From Sciurus carolinensis (lineage: Eukaryota; Chordata; Mammalia; Rodentia; Sciuridae), in the NCBI RefSeq assembly GCF_902686445.1, contig NC_062215.1:26558750-26622749 (forward strand): DNA of 64,000 nt. Direction: 5' to 3'. How positions within the stretch are numbered: the stretch's first letter is position 1; each line of letters starts with the position of its first letter. The notes beneath the pieces are model-generated. The model made no database searches and had not been told where the DNA came from. It saw only the letters and a program-made list of their open reading frames with translations. A program made the translations under genes and the position numbers. Positions 44,055 through 55,589 of this stretch are shown here, piece by piece.

Positions 44055-46159
44055 TTTCACTCCTTGTCTCCTGGCCCTCTAGTGACTAAAAGACCTAGGC
44101 CAGCAAGGATCATCCTTTAGACAGTTCTGGGCACCTTGCTAAGGACAAAGCAGGTGGCCAAAGTGACCTGTGCTCTTTCCAGCTGTGCTCAGAGAAGGGA
44201 CACAGGGCCTTGGACACCTGGAACCACCTTCCTGAGGGGTGAAAGATGGCAGCCCATTACCTAAGGAGCAGGGAGGGATCCTCCTGCCAGGTGCTTCCGA
44301 CCTTTGACCCAATTTCTCCCTCTCTGAGGCAAAGGGAAAGGGTGTGGCTGTTCTCCCAGGGACCTGAGGCTGGCCACCATCCTTTCATGGGGTTGGGTCC
44401 CTGTGGGAGGTAACTGATCGCCCTTCTACTGAGAGAGTGCGTCTCTACTAGGGGTCCTTGGACCTCTGTCTCAGAAGGGACGTTCCTTCCCCCTGCTCCT
44501 GAGAGTCCTCCTACCCCCATGCCTGCCTCCTCCAGGGCATCTGATGGGTGACTCTGCCACCCCCAGGACACTGGACAGGAGCCACCCTTACAGAACCGGT
44601 TTGAAGCCAAACAATGGTGCGTCGCAGTGCAGCTGAGCAGGAGGCCACAGCAGGGTGAGCACAAGTCAGTTCCTGGCCAACGGGGGCAAAGGCGTAGGGA
44701 CCGGGGCCGACTGGGACTTTTGTGCCAGTGAGCTCTGTCCTGCCTAGCAGAGGGACCGGAGGCTCCGTCCTCTTCCTGGTGAGCCTGCTATGGCTTGGAG
44801 GGCACACATGCTCTGCCCGCCCTGGAGAGGCACCTTCCCTGGCCCTGGAGGTGAACAGGGGTGCCTCCCACAGGGAGGAGAAGAAGCTGCCGAAGGGTCT
44901 ACACAGCTTTCCTGACACAGGCAGGAGCATTCTAGGTCAAGACGGCGACCTTCGACTCCACATAGATTGATGTCCACCTCACCCAGATGGAGCCAAGAAC
45001 CCAGGGAGGCCACTTGGGCCAGAGGGAGGGCTGGACACGGGCTCTGGGTAGAGTTGGACCATTCAACAGAAAGGGGGACAATTCCCTTGGAGATGGAGAA
45101 TTTGAGGAGGTCCCAGACTTTAATGGGGGCAGCACAGGGCCGGGGGAAGCTGGTGGTGAGTGTGAGCTGGACAGCTGAGGCCTCCTGGAATTACCTTCAG
45201 CTGCGTGACGAGGCCTGGGAGGCCTTCACTGGGTGGGGAGACGGGCTCTCCCAGCCGGAGCTTGGGAAGGAATGTGGCCCAAGAACCTTCTGGACATACT
45301 GCACCGCCCCTGCAAAGGGGGTCGCGGCAAAGAGAAGCCCTCCGTCCTTCCTCAGCCCGGGTTCCCTCTGGCCCCGAGGCACCCTGCAGCGGGACTCCTG
45401 CGGCTCCGCTGACCTCAGAGTCCCCGCCCTCTCTTGCCCTGTGCTTCTGACTGTTTATTTCCTGCAGAGGAGCCAGTGTTTCTCCCACGGCATGGACAAC
45501 ACAGGCTGCCCCACCCGCTGGGCACAGGGGCCTCTGGTTCACATTCCGACTCCATCATCGAGCCGGGGAAGGACTGGGGCCACTCACACCTGCTTCCTGG
45601 GCCTGGAATCCTCCCCTTCAAACCAAGAACAAGAGACCAGAAAAGCCCTGAGCTATCAGCCAGTCACTAAAGTCTCCCCTTTCCATGACTTTCCTCACTG
45701 AACATGCAACCCTCCCTACTAAGAGTGGGTGCAGCCTGGCCCGGAGCAGGGCCACTTCACGGGTCACCGTTTCTTCTGCCCCAAATCCCAGGCCCTCCTC
45801 CTGAATCCTACATCATGGGCTGCTCCCAACCTTTCCCTGGAAATAACCTGAAGTGAGCAACTTGGAGTAGGTCTCTACAGTTGACCCCTGACCCGGGTAC
45901 ACAGACCATGGCTTCGCTCAGACGTCACTGCTGGGTAAAGAGTGTTAGTTCTGTTTTATAGGCGAGGAGACTGAGTTTCGGACAGGCCCTGTGGTTTGCT
46001 CCCGAGTCAGCTGGCAAGTCAGGGGCAGGGCCGGGTGCCGGACCTCGGGCTCGGGCAGGCCCACCCACCCCAGCAGAGCCCTGGGTCGCCTTCCTCCAGG
46101 TAACTGCAGTGTGAACACCCAGGCGCCTCCATTCAGGGCCTGACTCTGCTGCCAACCCA
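44052..46159. other. GC-rich unique DNA; no gene; MIR-like patch near 45,930-46,030
   Basis: The longest open frames of the window lie here, for example a 244-codon plus-strand frame at 44,967-45,701. It has no recognisable domain and overlaps long frames on the other strand, as expected of GC-rich non-coding DNA. A reverse-complement MIR core (CTGTTTTATAGGCGAGGAGA) lies near 45,951-45,970. Confidence 0.4.
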
Positions 46160-46272
46160 GCCCAGTGATGTCAGCGTTGCCATGGAAACCCTCCCCGGGC
46201 TTTGGGCAGGACCAGCCTCCCCAGCGCAGTTTCCCTTTGTGTGGACTTTGCAATGCGTTGCCAAGGCAGTGG
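46160..46272. promoter_or_regulatory. X-box (RFX) and CRE-like cluster
   Basis: GTTGCCATGGAAAC at 46,176-46,189 closely matches the full RFX X-box consensus. TGATGTCA (CRE variant) at 46,166-46,173 is two bases away, and CCAAC lies at 46,152-46,156. A second RFX-like string, GTTGCCAAGGCAGT, lies at 46,257-46,270. On the minus strand the order is X-box, CRE, CCAAT-like, reminiscent of the SXY arrangement. Binding is inferred from motif only. Confidence 0.4.
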
Positions 46273-46596
46273 GGCCTGCTGGGCGGGTTGGCACAGGGTG
46301 GGGAAGGCAGACAAAAACCCACACTGCATCCCAGCAACACAGCTCACAGCACAGGGAGGCCAGCACTGCACACCGGGCCCCTGGGACTGGTGGCCCAGGA
46401 GACCCCTGCTCAGCACCTCCCCCTCCCCATGGCCGTGGCCTTTTAGCCTCTTAGCGCTCTCCTGGGGTCCTGCCACCTGAACCCCTTGGGCCTGTGACTT
46501 GTGGAAAGGCAGCCCTGCTTGGCAGGGGGAGGGGAAGCTGCTGGGTTGAAGGAATCCCCAGGGCAATCTGAGCATGCCGTCAGTTCTGAGAAGCTG

Positions 46597-46870
46597 GAAA
46601 GAATGACATTTATTGAGCACCTATATATGTCAGGCCCCTTTGCCTGCTATATCTTGCAGAATCCTCATGGCAACCCTGAGTGGGGGAAGCGGTCAGAAGA
46701 CAGTGGCGGGGGTGGGGGGCTGGTTGTTTGGTTTTTTTCTTTAAATCCTCATTTCACAGTAGAAGACCCTGCAACTCAAAGAAGCTAAATCTTCTGCTGT
46801 CCTTGGTCCCCAACCTGGACATGGCAGGGTCTGGCTGGATTCAAACACAGGTGTCCAAGGTCCTCCACTG
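46597..46870 (-). mobile_element. MIR, nearly full length, reverse
   Basis: ATGACATTTATTGAGCACCT, AGAATCCTCATGGCAACCCT, CTCATTTCACAGTAGAAGAC and GGATTCAAACACAGGTG are in reversed MIR order. Confidence 0.75.
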
Positions 46871-48028
46871 CGGCCTCCCCAGTCTAGGTGGGTGACCAGC
46901 TGCCTGGCATGGTAACATCCTCCTCCCACTGGCTTCCAGGAAGAATCCAGAAGTACCTTTGTAGACTGGGTCAGCTCTGTCCAAAGCCCCCCACAGTTCC
47001 CGGATCTAAGAGGGGATGGAGCCAACAGAGAATCACAAAGCCGGGACTTTCTTTCCCGTCACGGGCCAGGGAGGAGGTTATAAGGCCTGTGGGCTGCTCT
47101 CTGGCCCACTGAGTGGCCCCTCCCACCGAGCTCCTTGCAGAGGCTCAGAAGGCCTCACAGCCTCGCAGGGAAAACCTGCGCCCCAGCCAACGTCTCCAAC
47201 ATCCGCTCCCATCTCGGCCCTCCAGTCACACCTTCCTCTGTCCTGCAGGCTGCCCTGGGAGTCCTTGCTCACTTAAAAGATTTCTGAAGGCCCAAGCTGC
47301 CGCCCCTGCCTTTAGGTAGGTGACCCCTGGCCCAGTCCACTGAGATGCCCCCCACCTGCTTCTTGGAAGTCTCTTCAGGAAGAGAAACTCCATGACCTTT
47401 GCTGGCAGGTGGCAGCCTGGGTGCTTACAGCTGCCGGCCTTCCTGGGTCCAGCCCCACCCTGCTGCTTTCTCTGAAAGCTGTCGCCCTCTTTCTTGTACC
47501 TCCTGGAGGGCTCAAGGGGGAGGAAGCCTGCATGGAAGACCTAAGATCTGTTCTGCCCATTAATTCTGGGGGCAGGCTGACGGCCCCGGCACCCTGGCTC
47601 CGCCCCGGGCCACCTGCATGTCCTTTATTGAAGGTTGACAAACACCAATGACGTGGGATGAGGGCTGAACTCACGCCAGGGATACCAGGAATGGTTGTGG
47701 GGTGACTGGTGATGGGGTTCCCAGCCCGGGCCGGTCCTGCCTAAAGCTGACTAGCGACTGTCTCAGACCATCACCCACCTCTGCCTGCCGCCGTTCTTTC
47801 ACTGAGTATTTCCTGAAGTCTGTGTTGTTTTACTAGAAAGGATTAAAAAAAAACAAACAAATAAATAAAAAGGTCCCAAAGGAGCCAACAATGATAAAAA
47901 TAATGGAAAGAATAAAAAAACAAAACAAAACTAAAACTAAATAGCCTATAGGAGAGTACGACCCGGGAGATCCCACTTATAACTTTGGGATAAAGAGGAG
48001 GTGTTCCTTCAGCACTACCATGGCCATC
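46871..48028. other. GC-rich unique DNA, A-rich at 47,840-47,940; no gene
   Basis: An A-rich patch of AAACAAAC and AAATAAAT type lies near 47,847-47,870. No repeat family or coding region is recognised. Confidence 0.35.
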
Positions 48029-48047
48029 TCTAGCAGGTGGCACTGCG
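48029..48047 (+). promoter_or_regulatory. CTCF-like motif
   Basis: CTCTAGCAGGTGGCACTGC resembles the CTCF core (CCAGCAGGTGGCGCTGC-like), with two to three mismatches. It lies outside recognised repeats. Occupancy cannot be judged from sequence. Confidence 0.3.
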
Positions 48048-48477
48048 TGCGACTTAAATATCCTTACCCTGCTTTCCAAACTTCTGGTGCTGTGAGTTGC
48101 CATTTAGTGAGCAGAAGGGCCCCAGGAAGCCCCAGTGCCTCTGAGAGACTCTGGGGAAAGCATGTCCACTTCCAGCCTCGGATCTGGGTCTGGTGAGGCT
48201 GAGGTCAGCTGCGCCCTCCCTTCCCCTCCCAGCAGGGGCGTGCCCAGACCCGTCCATAAGCTCCCCAGGTCCACCTGGGCAGGCTGGCTGAGGCTGCCAG
48301 AGCCAAGAGCCCTGGTCCAGGGGGCCCCGGGAGACTCTGAAGAACAACCAATGGCCCAAAGGAGCAGGGAACCCTAACACATGCCTTATTACCGCCTCCC
48401 TGGCCACCTGCCTGGGAAGAAGAGAGGAAGAAGTGGGGTGCACAGGTTGTCTGGAAGGGAGGGGCACCCATGTGACC

Positions 48478-48630
48478 GTCCCTGGCCAAGCCTTAGTTTA
48501 GTCATCTGTAAATGGGGCCAATAATACCTCTTGCGCAGGCTGATGGGGGAAGTAAATGAGATAACTGGCCTTTGGGCCCCTAGGGGACATCACCTGGCAC
48601 AGAGGAGGGATCCAGTCAACATCACTGAGT
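48478..48630 (+). mobile_element. MIR 3' half
   Basis: CAAGCCTTAGTTTAGTCATC, TGTAAATGGGGCCAATAATA and GAAGTAAATGAGATAACTGG follow the MIR consensus. Confidence 0.75.
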
Positions 48631-49662
48631 GCCGTATGAATGCACAAGCTGTCCCCCCTTACCAGGATGGACACACCCCACACTGGCGGGTTGTAAGCTC
48701 CTTGCACATTCAATCGGGGTGAGAAGCCCTCTCTGCTCCTCAGCTGCCCAGCGCAGGCTGCAGGCAGAAGCCCAGAGCTGAGGCAGCCCGCTCTCCCAAC
48801 AGCTGGCTCCTGGAATTTCTCCTGGTGCTCTGGCCCCCAGGAACCCCTTCGAAACTGCCACGTCCAGTCCTGCCCCAGCCCATGCAGTGACCACAGGAAC
48901 GAAAAGGATTATGGCTTTGTGGGAAACTCAAACATTTAACAAGACCCTGTGAAGGCCAAGAGAGGTCCAACTGCGGGCCGCATTCTCTGGTCTACATTTT
49001 AGCGTTGAACTTGCTAAAATAATGCCTCGGCACTTTTATTGGGGCCGTCCTGTGGGATGATTTCCTTCAGAGAGGGAGCCCCTGGTGATGGGAGTTTCAG
49101 GCTTCATCTGGCTGTGGGTGGTGCCAGTCATTCTTATGTCCTGTGCTCACCAGCTGGATCTGTCCCGCAGAAGGCTTTCTCAGGCACCAGTGGCTCTGAG
49201 ATTGCAGCAGCAGTCTAAGGATTTGACGTTTTGCCAGCAGATAAGGTGGGGGCCTGTCTGGAAGCAGAGGTGCCAGCTGTGCCCTGCACTGCCCAGCCAG
49301 GATCTGCTGCAAGGCTGTGGACCTGAGACTGGGTGCCTGGCAGGAGTCTCAGAACACCCCTCCGGGCTAAGCAGATTAAGGCTTCCACCTGCTCCTCTCT
49401 TCAATAATCCCTGGGTTCAATTCTCTAACCAAACAGGAACCAGGCCAGGTGGAGGATCAGGGTTTCCATTTTGCATGGGCAAAAACTGAGGCTCCCCAGT
49501 GCCTTACCAGAGGTCAGACAGAGACTAAATTCTGCCCTGGGAAAAGGACCATTTTATAGCAGATTTCCTGACACTTTATAGCCACATCTTGTGATATTCT
49601 CCCCTAAGAGGCTTTGTGGCTAGTGTGGCTGATAGGATTTCTTTTCCTTTGTAACTTTTTTT
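48631..49662. other. Unique DNA; possible conserved block at 48,980-49,070
   Basis: TCTACATTTTAGCGTTGAAC, TTGCTAAAATAATGCCTCGG and CACTTTTATTGGGGCC form an AT-richer, CCAAT-containing block between GC-rich flanks. No coding region is recognised. Confidence 0.35.
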
Positions 49663-49962
49663 TGTGTGTGTGTACTGGGGATTGAACCCCCAGACACCCT
49701 ACCACTGAGGCACATCCCTAGTCCTTTTTATTTTTTTATTATGTTTGTTTGTTTTATGGTGCTGGGGATTGAACCCAGGGCCCTGTGCATGCGAGGCAAG
49801 CACTCTACTAACTGAGCTGTATTCTCCAGCCCCTATTTTTTATTTTGAGACAAGTTCTCACTAAATTGCTTAGGGCCTTGATAAATTGCTGAGGCTGGCC
49901 TCAAACTTGCAATCCTCCTGTCTTAGCCTCCCAAGCCATTGGGATTACTGTACCTGACCATA
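49663..49962 (-). mobile_element. B1-dID SINE interrupted by an ID SINE
   Basis: The dID half (TGTACTGGGGATTGAACCCC ... CACATCCCTAGTCC) at 49,671-49,726 is separated from its B1 half (TTTTGAGACAAGTTCTCACT ...) at about 49,840-49,962 by a complete ID element. Confidence 0.88.
49755..49833 (-). mobile_element. ID SINE nested in B1-dID
   Basis: TTATGGTGCTGGGGATTGAA ... GAGCTGTATTCTCCAGCCCC sits in the T-rich linker of the host SINE, a usual target for A/T-rich insertion. Confidence 0.9.
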
Positions 49963-50627
49963 ACTATTTTTTTTTTTTTCAAATCATAACATACACTCCA
50001 CATTAGTACCCGTGACAAGAATCCCCTAAAATAACAAAAGATAATCCATAACCCATGAACATCACTATATTACATTTTCCCATTCTTCCTTCCAATCTTC
50101 GTTCATAAGAAAATCCTATTTCCTTGCCTCAGAGATAAGCATTTGTCACATTTCCAAAACACAAATGCATCATTTAGCTTGTGTGTACACTTCAGGTGTC
50201 TGCATTTTTTTCCCCACTAAAAATAAGTCTCTTGGTAAATCAATGGTGCATGATAGAATCAAAGAAGTCATTTTGCCGAGTTATAATAAAATCATCGATA
50301 TAATTTTCTTCTTGTTTCATTCATTTCTCTTTCTATCTCTGGGCATCTGTAAGCTTTTTAACTAAGGACAGCCAGCCCCAACTGGATGAGACTCGGTAAC
50401 TCATAATCCCTGACCAGCTGTCCATTCTCAGAAAGGACAGCTGGGCTCTGCTGCTAACTTTAATAAATCAAAGCAGCAGTAGGATGTATGTAAACCACTG
50501 CTCTAGAAATTCTAAGGGGAAATGATAAGGAAAGAAGTTGATGTTTAGTGAGCACCTAATATGTGCCATCCTTGTGTTATAAAAATCGAAGCCTAGGGAG
50601 GGCCTCTGGCTCCAGATTAAGAAGGAG
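49963..50627. other. AT-rich unique DNA; no gene
   Basis: TTAGTGAGCACCTAATATGT near 50,547 is an L2 or MIR-like remnant. Nothing else is recognised. Confidence 0.35.
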
Positions 50628-50735
50628 AGGACGGTGGTTTGTGTCTGTAGTCCTAGCACTTGGGACACTGAGGCCAGGAGTTCAAGTGCAGTCTGGCAAA
50701 TATAGTGAAGCTTGTCTCAATAAAATAAAATAGAG
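50628..50735 (+). mobile_element. B1-type SINE, diverged, without ID half
   Basis: GGACGGTGGTTTGTGTCTGT, AGTCCTAGCACTTGGGACAC and GAAGCTTGTCTCAATAAAAT follow the B1 consensus. Confidence 0.75.
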
Positions 50736-50877
50736 TTTCACAACTCAGACTTTAAAGGGAGAAAAGTTTCCAACTAAATAAGATGAATGGGTCACATTGT
50801 AGTGTTCCCTGACCCTTGATATTTATTATATCAGAATAAGACTTTTAACTTTTATCATTTTTCACAAAAAGTGTCTT

Positions 50878-51077
50878 TTATTTTTTATTTTTTGGCACCA
50901 GGGATTGAACCCAAGCCTGCTTAACTACTGAGCCACTTCCCAGGTCCTTTTTATTTTCAGCCAGGGTCTCACTCAGTTGCTTAGAGCTAAATTGCTGAGG
51001 CTGGCTTTGAACTGGTGATCCTCCTACCTCAGCCTCCTGAAATGCCGGAATTACAGACATGTGCCACCATACCTGGA
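50878..51077 (-). mobile_element. B1-dID SINE (left member of a head-to-head pair)
   Basis: A T-rich tail, TTTTGGCACCAGGGATTGAA and a reversed B1 body to GTGCCACCATACCTGG. The duplication AAAAAGTGTCTT flanks it at 50,866-50,877 and 51,078-51,089. Confidence 0.93.
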
Positions 51078-51101
51078 AAAAAGTGTCTTAAAACTGAATG
51101 T

Positions 51102-51303
51102 CTTGCTGGGCACAGTGGGACATGCCTGTCATCCCAGCAATCTGGGAAGCTGAGGCTGGAGGATTGCAAATTTGAGTCCAGCCTCAGCAATTTAGTGAGA
51201 CCCTGATTCAAAATAAAAAATAAAAAGGACTGGGTATGTAGCTCCGTGGAAGAGTGCTCCTGGTTTCAATCTCCAGTAATGAAAACCAAACCAAACCAAA
51301 ACC
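51102..51303 (+). mobile_element. B1-dID SINE (right member of a head-to-head pair)
   Basis: GCTGGGCACAGTGGGACATG ... GAGACCCTGATTC, an A-rich linker, GGACTGGGTATGTAGC ... TCAATCTCCAGTAATG and an A-rich tail. AAAACTGAATGT flanks it at 51,090-51,101 and 51,304-51,315. Confidence 0.93.
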
Positions 51304-51384
51304 AAAACTGAATGTTCAGCTGATTATTTTCCGTGTCTGCAGCTGCTGGCAGGCACTACCTGGGCCTCACTCCTCCTGTCTGAG

Positions 51385-51650
51385 AAGGTGTGCCTCAAAT
51401 TTCACTGTGCCTCAGAACCCCTGCGGGGCTCGGTCAAGTACACAGTGCTGACCGTGCAGTGGAGATTCTGATTCAGCAGGTCCAGGGTGGGGTTTGATGA
51501 TTTGCATTTCACACAAGCTACCCTCGTGACGCTGGTGTGCTTTGGGATTACCCAAGGAGCTTTCTTAAAAAGGTGGATACCTGGCTCCTGCCTCCAGGAT
51601 TCTGATTTGATTGTGTGCAGTGGGACGGGGGTTTCTGAAGCACCTGGAGG
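51385..51650 (-). mobile_element. MER5-like hAT DNA-transposon remnants, two adjacent copies
   Basis: GAGATTCTGATTCAGCAGGT, CCAGGGTGGGGTTTGATGAT and TTGCATTTCACACAAGCTAC match MER5-type non-autonomous elements. A second, shorter similar segment (ATTCTGATTTGATTGTGTGC) follows at 51,550-51,650. Confidence 0.65.
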
Positions 51651-52807
51651 GTTCTACGGTCTGGGCCTGCCAGTCAGTCCCACAGCCTCACCTTTGAAAC
51701 CACGAAGTAAACGGGTGGCTAATGGCAAGGGGGGAGTGTGTGAACCTGTTACTAGTTCAATCAAGAGATGTCCTACTACGTAGCCAGGCTTTCTGGTTTC
51801 TCTGGACAAGTTTCTGAACCACAGGGCTCAGTTGGCTGGAGTTGGGCCATCCCATTAGATGGGCACACACTTGCCAAGTTGCCATCGCCTCGTGCCCTCT
51901 TGGCCTGAGAGTCGCTGGTTTCAGCGGCTTGGTGCTGTTCACTGATCATCCCCTGTAAGTGGCAGATGGAGTGGACAGGTGATCTGGGAATGGAAACTCA
52001 GAGTCCTGTCTTTAGTTAGAGAGCAGACCATGAGAAGAAAGGACTCTGTGTGTGTGTGTGTGAGTGTGTGTGTGTGTGTGTTGGGGAGACTGGTGAGGTC
52101 AGGTCCTGCTCTTAGCCAACAAGGAGGAAGTAGGTATTAGACCAAAGCACAGGAGACATGTAATCTCCCCCCAGCTCTGTCACTCACTGATTTGAGGGGT
52201 GGCATTAGCTAGCTAACACCCCCTTTGATGCCCTGATTTCCTAATCTGCAAGGGGAGAGAGGAGGACATGTTGGTCTCCCGTGGCCTTCCTATTCTAGGG
52301 GAGAAACCAGTGAGAGTTGGGCCTAAGGCAGGGATAGCTAGTGAGGGGGCTGGTCAGGCGTCATGGCTTGTGCCTGGCCCAACCAAAAGCCTGTGCCGCC
52401 CCAGTTCTCCAAAGCTGGGCCCTGAGTCCCGCCCATGAGCTCAGGCCCACCCCAGTTCCTATACCAATTCTGATGTGAGGCACTGTGGGTACTGGCTGCA
52501 CCCCAAGCTTTGGAACCCAATGGGCCCGGTTCTGTGACTTTGCCACTTTCCTGACAGTGTGGTTCAGGCAGCTTACCACCCGGCCCAGCCTCTGAGTTCT
52601 CTCATAAAGTGAACCTGGAGTGGGATTCAACCATGATCACAAGAGCTGAAGGCTGGAAGTCAATTAGCACAGAGCCCTGTGGGTAATAGATGCTCAGGGG
52701 CCATCACCATTATCCTTATGAAGAGGAGAAACCTGAGTTGTACCTCAAGTCCTGTTCATCCCCTGCCCCAAATCTTAACCCCAACCCCAAGATGCATCTC
52801 TCTCTTT
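51651..52807. other. Unique DNA; no gene
   Basis: Apart from the TG repeat nothing is recognised. Confidence 0.35.
52046..52081. repeat. (TG)n microsatellite
   Basis: An uninterrupted TG run with one GAG break. Confidence 0.95.
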
Positions 52808-53047
52808 TTGGGGGGGTTACTGGGTATTGAACTTAGACCACTGAGCTACATTGCCAGTCTCTTTTTTTTTTTTTTTTTTTTAAGGTACCAGGGATTGAAC
52901 CTAGGGACATCTAATCTCTGAGCCATATCTCTAGCCCTTTTGATTTTTCATTTTGAGGCAGGGTCTTGCTAAATTGCTGAGGCTGGCCTTCAACTTTCAG
53001 TCCTCCCATCTCAGCCTCCCAAGTCACTGGGATCATAGGCATGTGAT
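52808..53047 (-). mobile_element. Two reversed SINE pieces: dID then B1-dID
   Basis: TACTGGGTATTGAACTTAGA ... GAGCTACATTGCCAGTCTC at 52,818-52,861, then a T run, then AAGGTACCAGGGATTGAACC ... CCTCCCAAGTCACTGGGATC. The terminal B1 part ends early at about 53,047. Confidence 0.85.
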
Positions 53048-53344
53048 CAAAACACATTTCATAGTACATTAGGCTGTACTAGCTTAAAACACATTTCTTG
53101 ATAATAGATGTGCTTAAATTCCCAGGGAGCCCAAATTCCTTGAAAGGTGGATCTGGGCCAGCTCAAGTGTAGTGAAAGGTTCTCAGATTCCCTACAGACC
53201 AGGACCCCTAGATCACGGCTGCCCTCTGCCTCCAAAACTCAGCCCCAGCATTTTTCTATGCTACCTGCCATGCTGGGGCACCCTGAAGCATCATGGGCAT
53301 AGAGTTGGATAGCAAAACATCTGTGAAAAGGGAATAACTCCACT

Positions 53345-53465
53345 GAATCGTAAACTTCATGGGGGCAGGGTGGTATTTGCTTCATCTGCAAATACACCCA
53401 GCATCTAATCTAGAACAGCACGTAATAGGTGTTAAACAAATACTTCTTGAATCAATGAATGTGTT
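53345..53465 (+). mobile_element. L2 3' end
   Basis: CGTAAACTTCATGGGGGCAG and GGTGTTAAACAAATACTTCT followed by GAATCAATGAATG are the L2 terminus. Confidence 0.75.
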
Positions 53466-54379
53466 GGTCTAAGGATTTAATTGAATTATATACCTGAAGC
53501 ACAGTGTCAGTCACCCCGTAAGCACTAAATTAATGTCTCTTGGACCTGGATCTGACTCCTCATGTTTTTTGTTTTGATTTGGTTTTTGGTTTTTTGTGGC
53601 CTACTTGTTAGGATGTACTCCAGGATCTCTGACCAGGAATCACCAGGTCCTTGGTCATCATACTTGGCTCCCGCCTACACCTCCCCGGCCAATTTCAGCA
53701 GCAAGGGCCCACCCCCAGGGCCTGTTCCTCATCCTCATCCACCTCATCTGTCCTGATGAAACCACCACCTCTGTGTACGTCATCCATTCATGCACACATC
53801 TGGAGTGTCTACTGTGGCCACACCTCCCCGAGCTTCAGTTGACTACCCATCCTGCTCGTCTCCACCTGGACCTGCCCACTGCTACAAAACACCTGATCAG
53901 CCTCTCTCACCCAGGTCTCATCCAAGGCTCTCTAAGTTGCTGGTACCACTGCCAATCATCACCCCAGAAAAATACCAAGACCCAACCCTAAGCATGACAG
54001 GCACCCAGACCTGATCTTTTATTTCCCAAACGCTTCCCACATCTCATCCTTCCTGGTTTTCGCATCCCACTGGCTCTGGGATCCCCAAGCTCTCTCCTCA
54101 GTCTCTTCCCAATCACTGGTCCAGCCGCCTGGATTTCTCCTCTTCCCCAATCCTCCCTCCCCCTGCTGTTTCCAGGAGCCTCCATCTCCCGCCTCCACCT
54201 TTGATGCCTCCCAGCTGCTCCCAGGCTAAGCTCCTGGCCGGTCCTCAAGGCTCCTGGGACCTGGGGCCCTGCCACTCCCAGCCTCCCCTCCGGCTGTCTT
54301 CTCCTTCACGGTCTCCTGGTCCACATCACCTGCTCTTGCCTCCGGGGCTTACTCCTGTCTGGATGCCTTTCCTACCTCC
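53466..54379. other. Pyrimidine-leaning unique or L2-like DNA; no gene
   Basis: Parts resemble the L2 3' region at low similarity. Open frames are not supported. Confidence 0.3.
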
Positions 54380-54660
54380 CATTACCTCTTTACCGAGTCA
54401 ACCTTTACTCACCATTCAAAGCCAGTTCAATGTCACCTGCTCCAGGAAAACGTTTCAGACCGCACCCAGCCTAGATTACAGACTCCTCAGTCCTGCTCCC
54501 ATATTACCTGTGCGTGACTCTGTCGTTGTGCTTACCACGTTATTTTATAATTATCTGCTTCTGTGTCTGGCTTCTCCATTAAACTATTCGTTTATTGGGG
54601 GCAGAGACCGTGCTTATTCATTGTTGTACCCCTCCGTGTGCAGCGCCTGGCCCAGGGAAA
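54380..54660 (+). mobile_element. L2 3' end
   Basis: TTTACTCACCATTCAAAGCC, CAATGTCACCTGCTCCAGGA, AAACTATTCGTTTATTGGGG and CAGAGACCGTGCTTATTCAT are in L2 order. Confidence 0.8.
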
Positions 54661-54679
54661 CCCCCTTTACAGATACTGT

Positions 54680-54960
54680 TGCTTTGTAACAAACACTCCG
54701 TCATTTGCAGCTTGAAAGAACTATTTTATTTCACTCGGAGTTTTCTGGATCTGGAATTTGGGAAACTCTTAGTCAAGTAATTCTCACTTGGGGGTCTCCC
54801 ACTGGCTGCTGTCACTCAATGACTGGATGCAGGAGACAGGGCACGCACATAGCTTCAGGGGATGCTGACAATTGGCTGGAATCAGCTGGGCCTGCCACCT
54901 AAGTGCTGCACATGGCTTCTCCAGTAAGGCAATCTCAGGGTAATCAGACTTGTCACGTCG
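54680..54960. mobile_element. Ancient repeat related to 22.2-22.7 kb
   Basis: TTTGTAACAAACACTCCGTC, TTTTATTTCACTCGGAGTTT and GACAATTGGCTGGAATCAGC match that pattern. The family name is not safe from memory. Confidence 0.35.
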
Positions 54961-55589
54961 CCTGTCCCTGCCCCCACCCACGGCAAGAGAGCCACGGGAG
55001 AGTTGCCTGGCCTTGTAAGATCCAGGCTTGGAAGTCAGGCAGTGTCGCTTCCACTACATTCTATGGGTGACCGCGGAGTTGCTAAGGTCAACCCAGATTG
55101 GAAGGGAAGGGGACAGAGATCCCTTCTCTCAATGGGAAGCGTGTCAAGAATTTGCAGACATTCTTCAAAACCACCAGTGCCTGGGACACAGGATGGGTGG
55201 TTGAACTGATGCCAAATTGCTCCCCAGTGACCTTGTCCCCCAACCCATGAATACCTAGTTCTTTCCTTCCTGCCTCCCTGCCGCTGTGACTGGACCCCAG
55301 CACTCTTCTGGACTGGCAGGGTGGAGTGGCCTGGGGGTGGAAGAGCTAACAAAGCACAGCCTCTGTGCCTGCTGATGTGAAGTGCTGGGACAATCCCTCT
55401 CCTGTCCTTATCCGGATGCCAGGGTACTGGGCCACTTGGCTCTGAGATCCTCCCCACCCCCACCACACACACCTGCTGCTCTAACTTTAGGCACCTGCCT
55501 AATTCCTACTCAGGACTGAAAAGGTAGGGGAAGCAAAGTCCAGCCTCAGGCTGCAAAGCTGCAGGCCCCCAGCCTTCTTTATCTTTGAA
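54961..55589. other. Unique DNA; no gene
   Basis: Nothing recognised. Confidence 0.3.

Noticed and set aside
44967..45701. A 244-codon open frame, the longest in the window
   Set aside because: It has no recognisable domain, low-complexity composition, no splice or family support, and long overlapping frames on the opposite strand. GC-rich DNA explains it.
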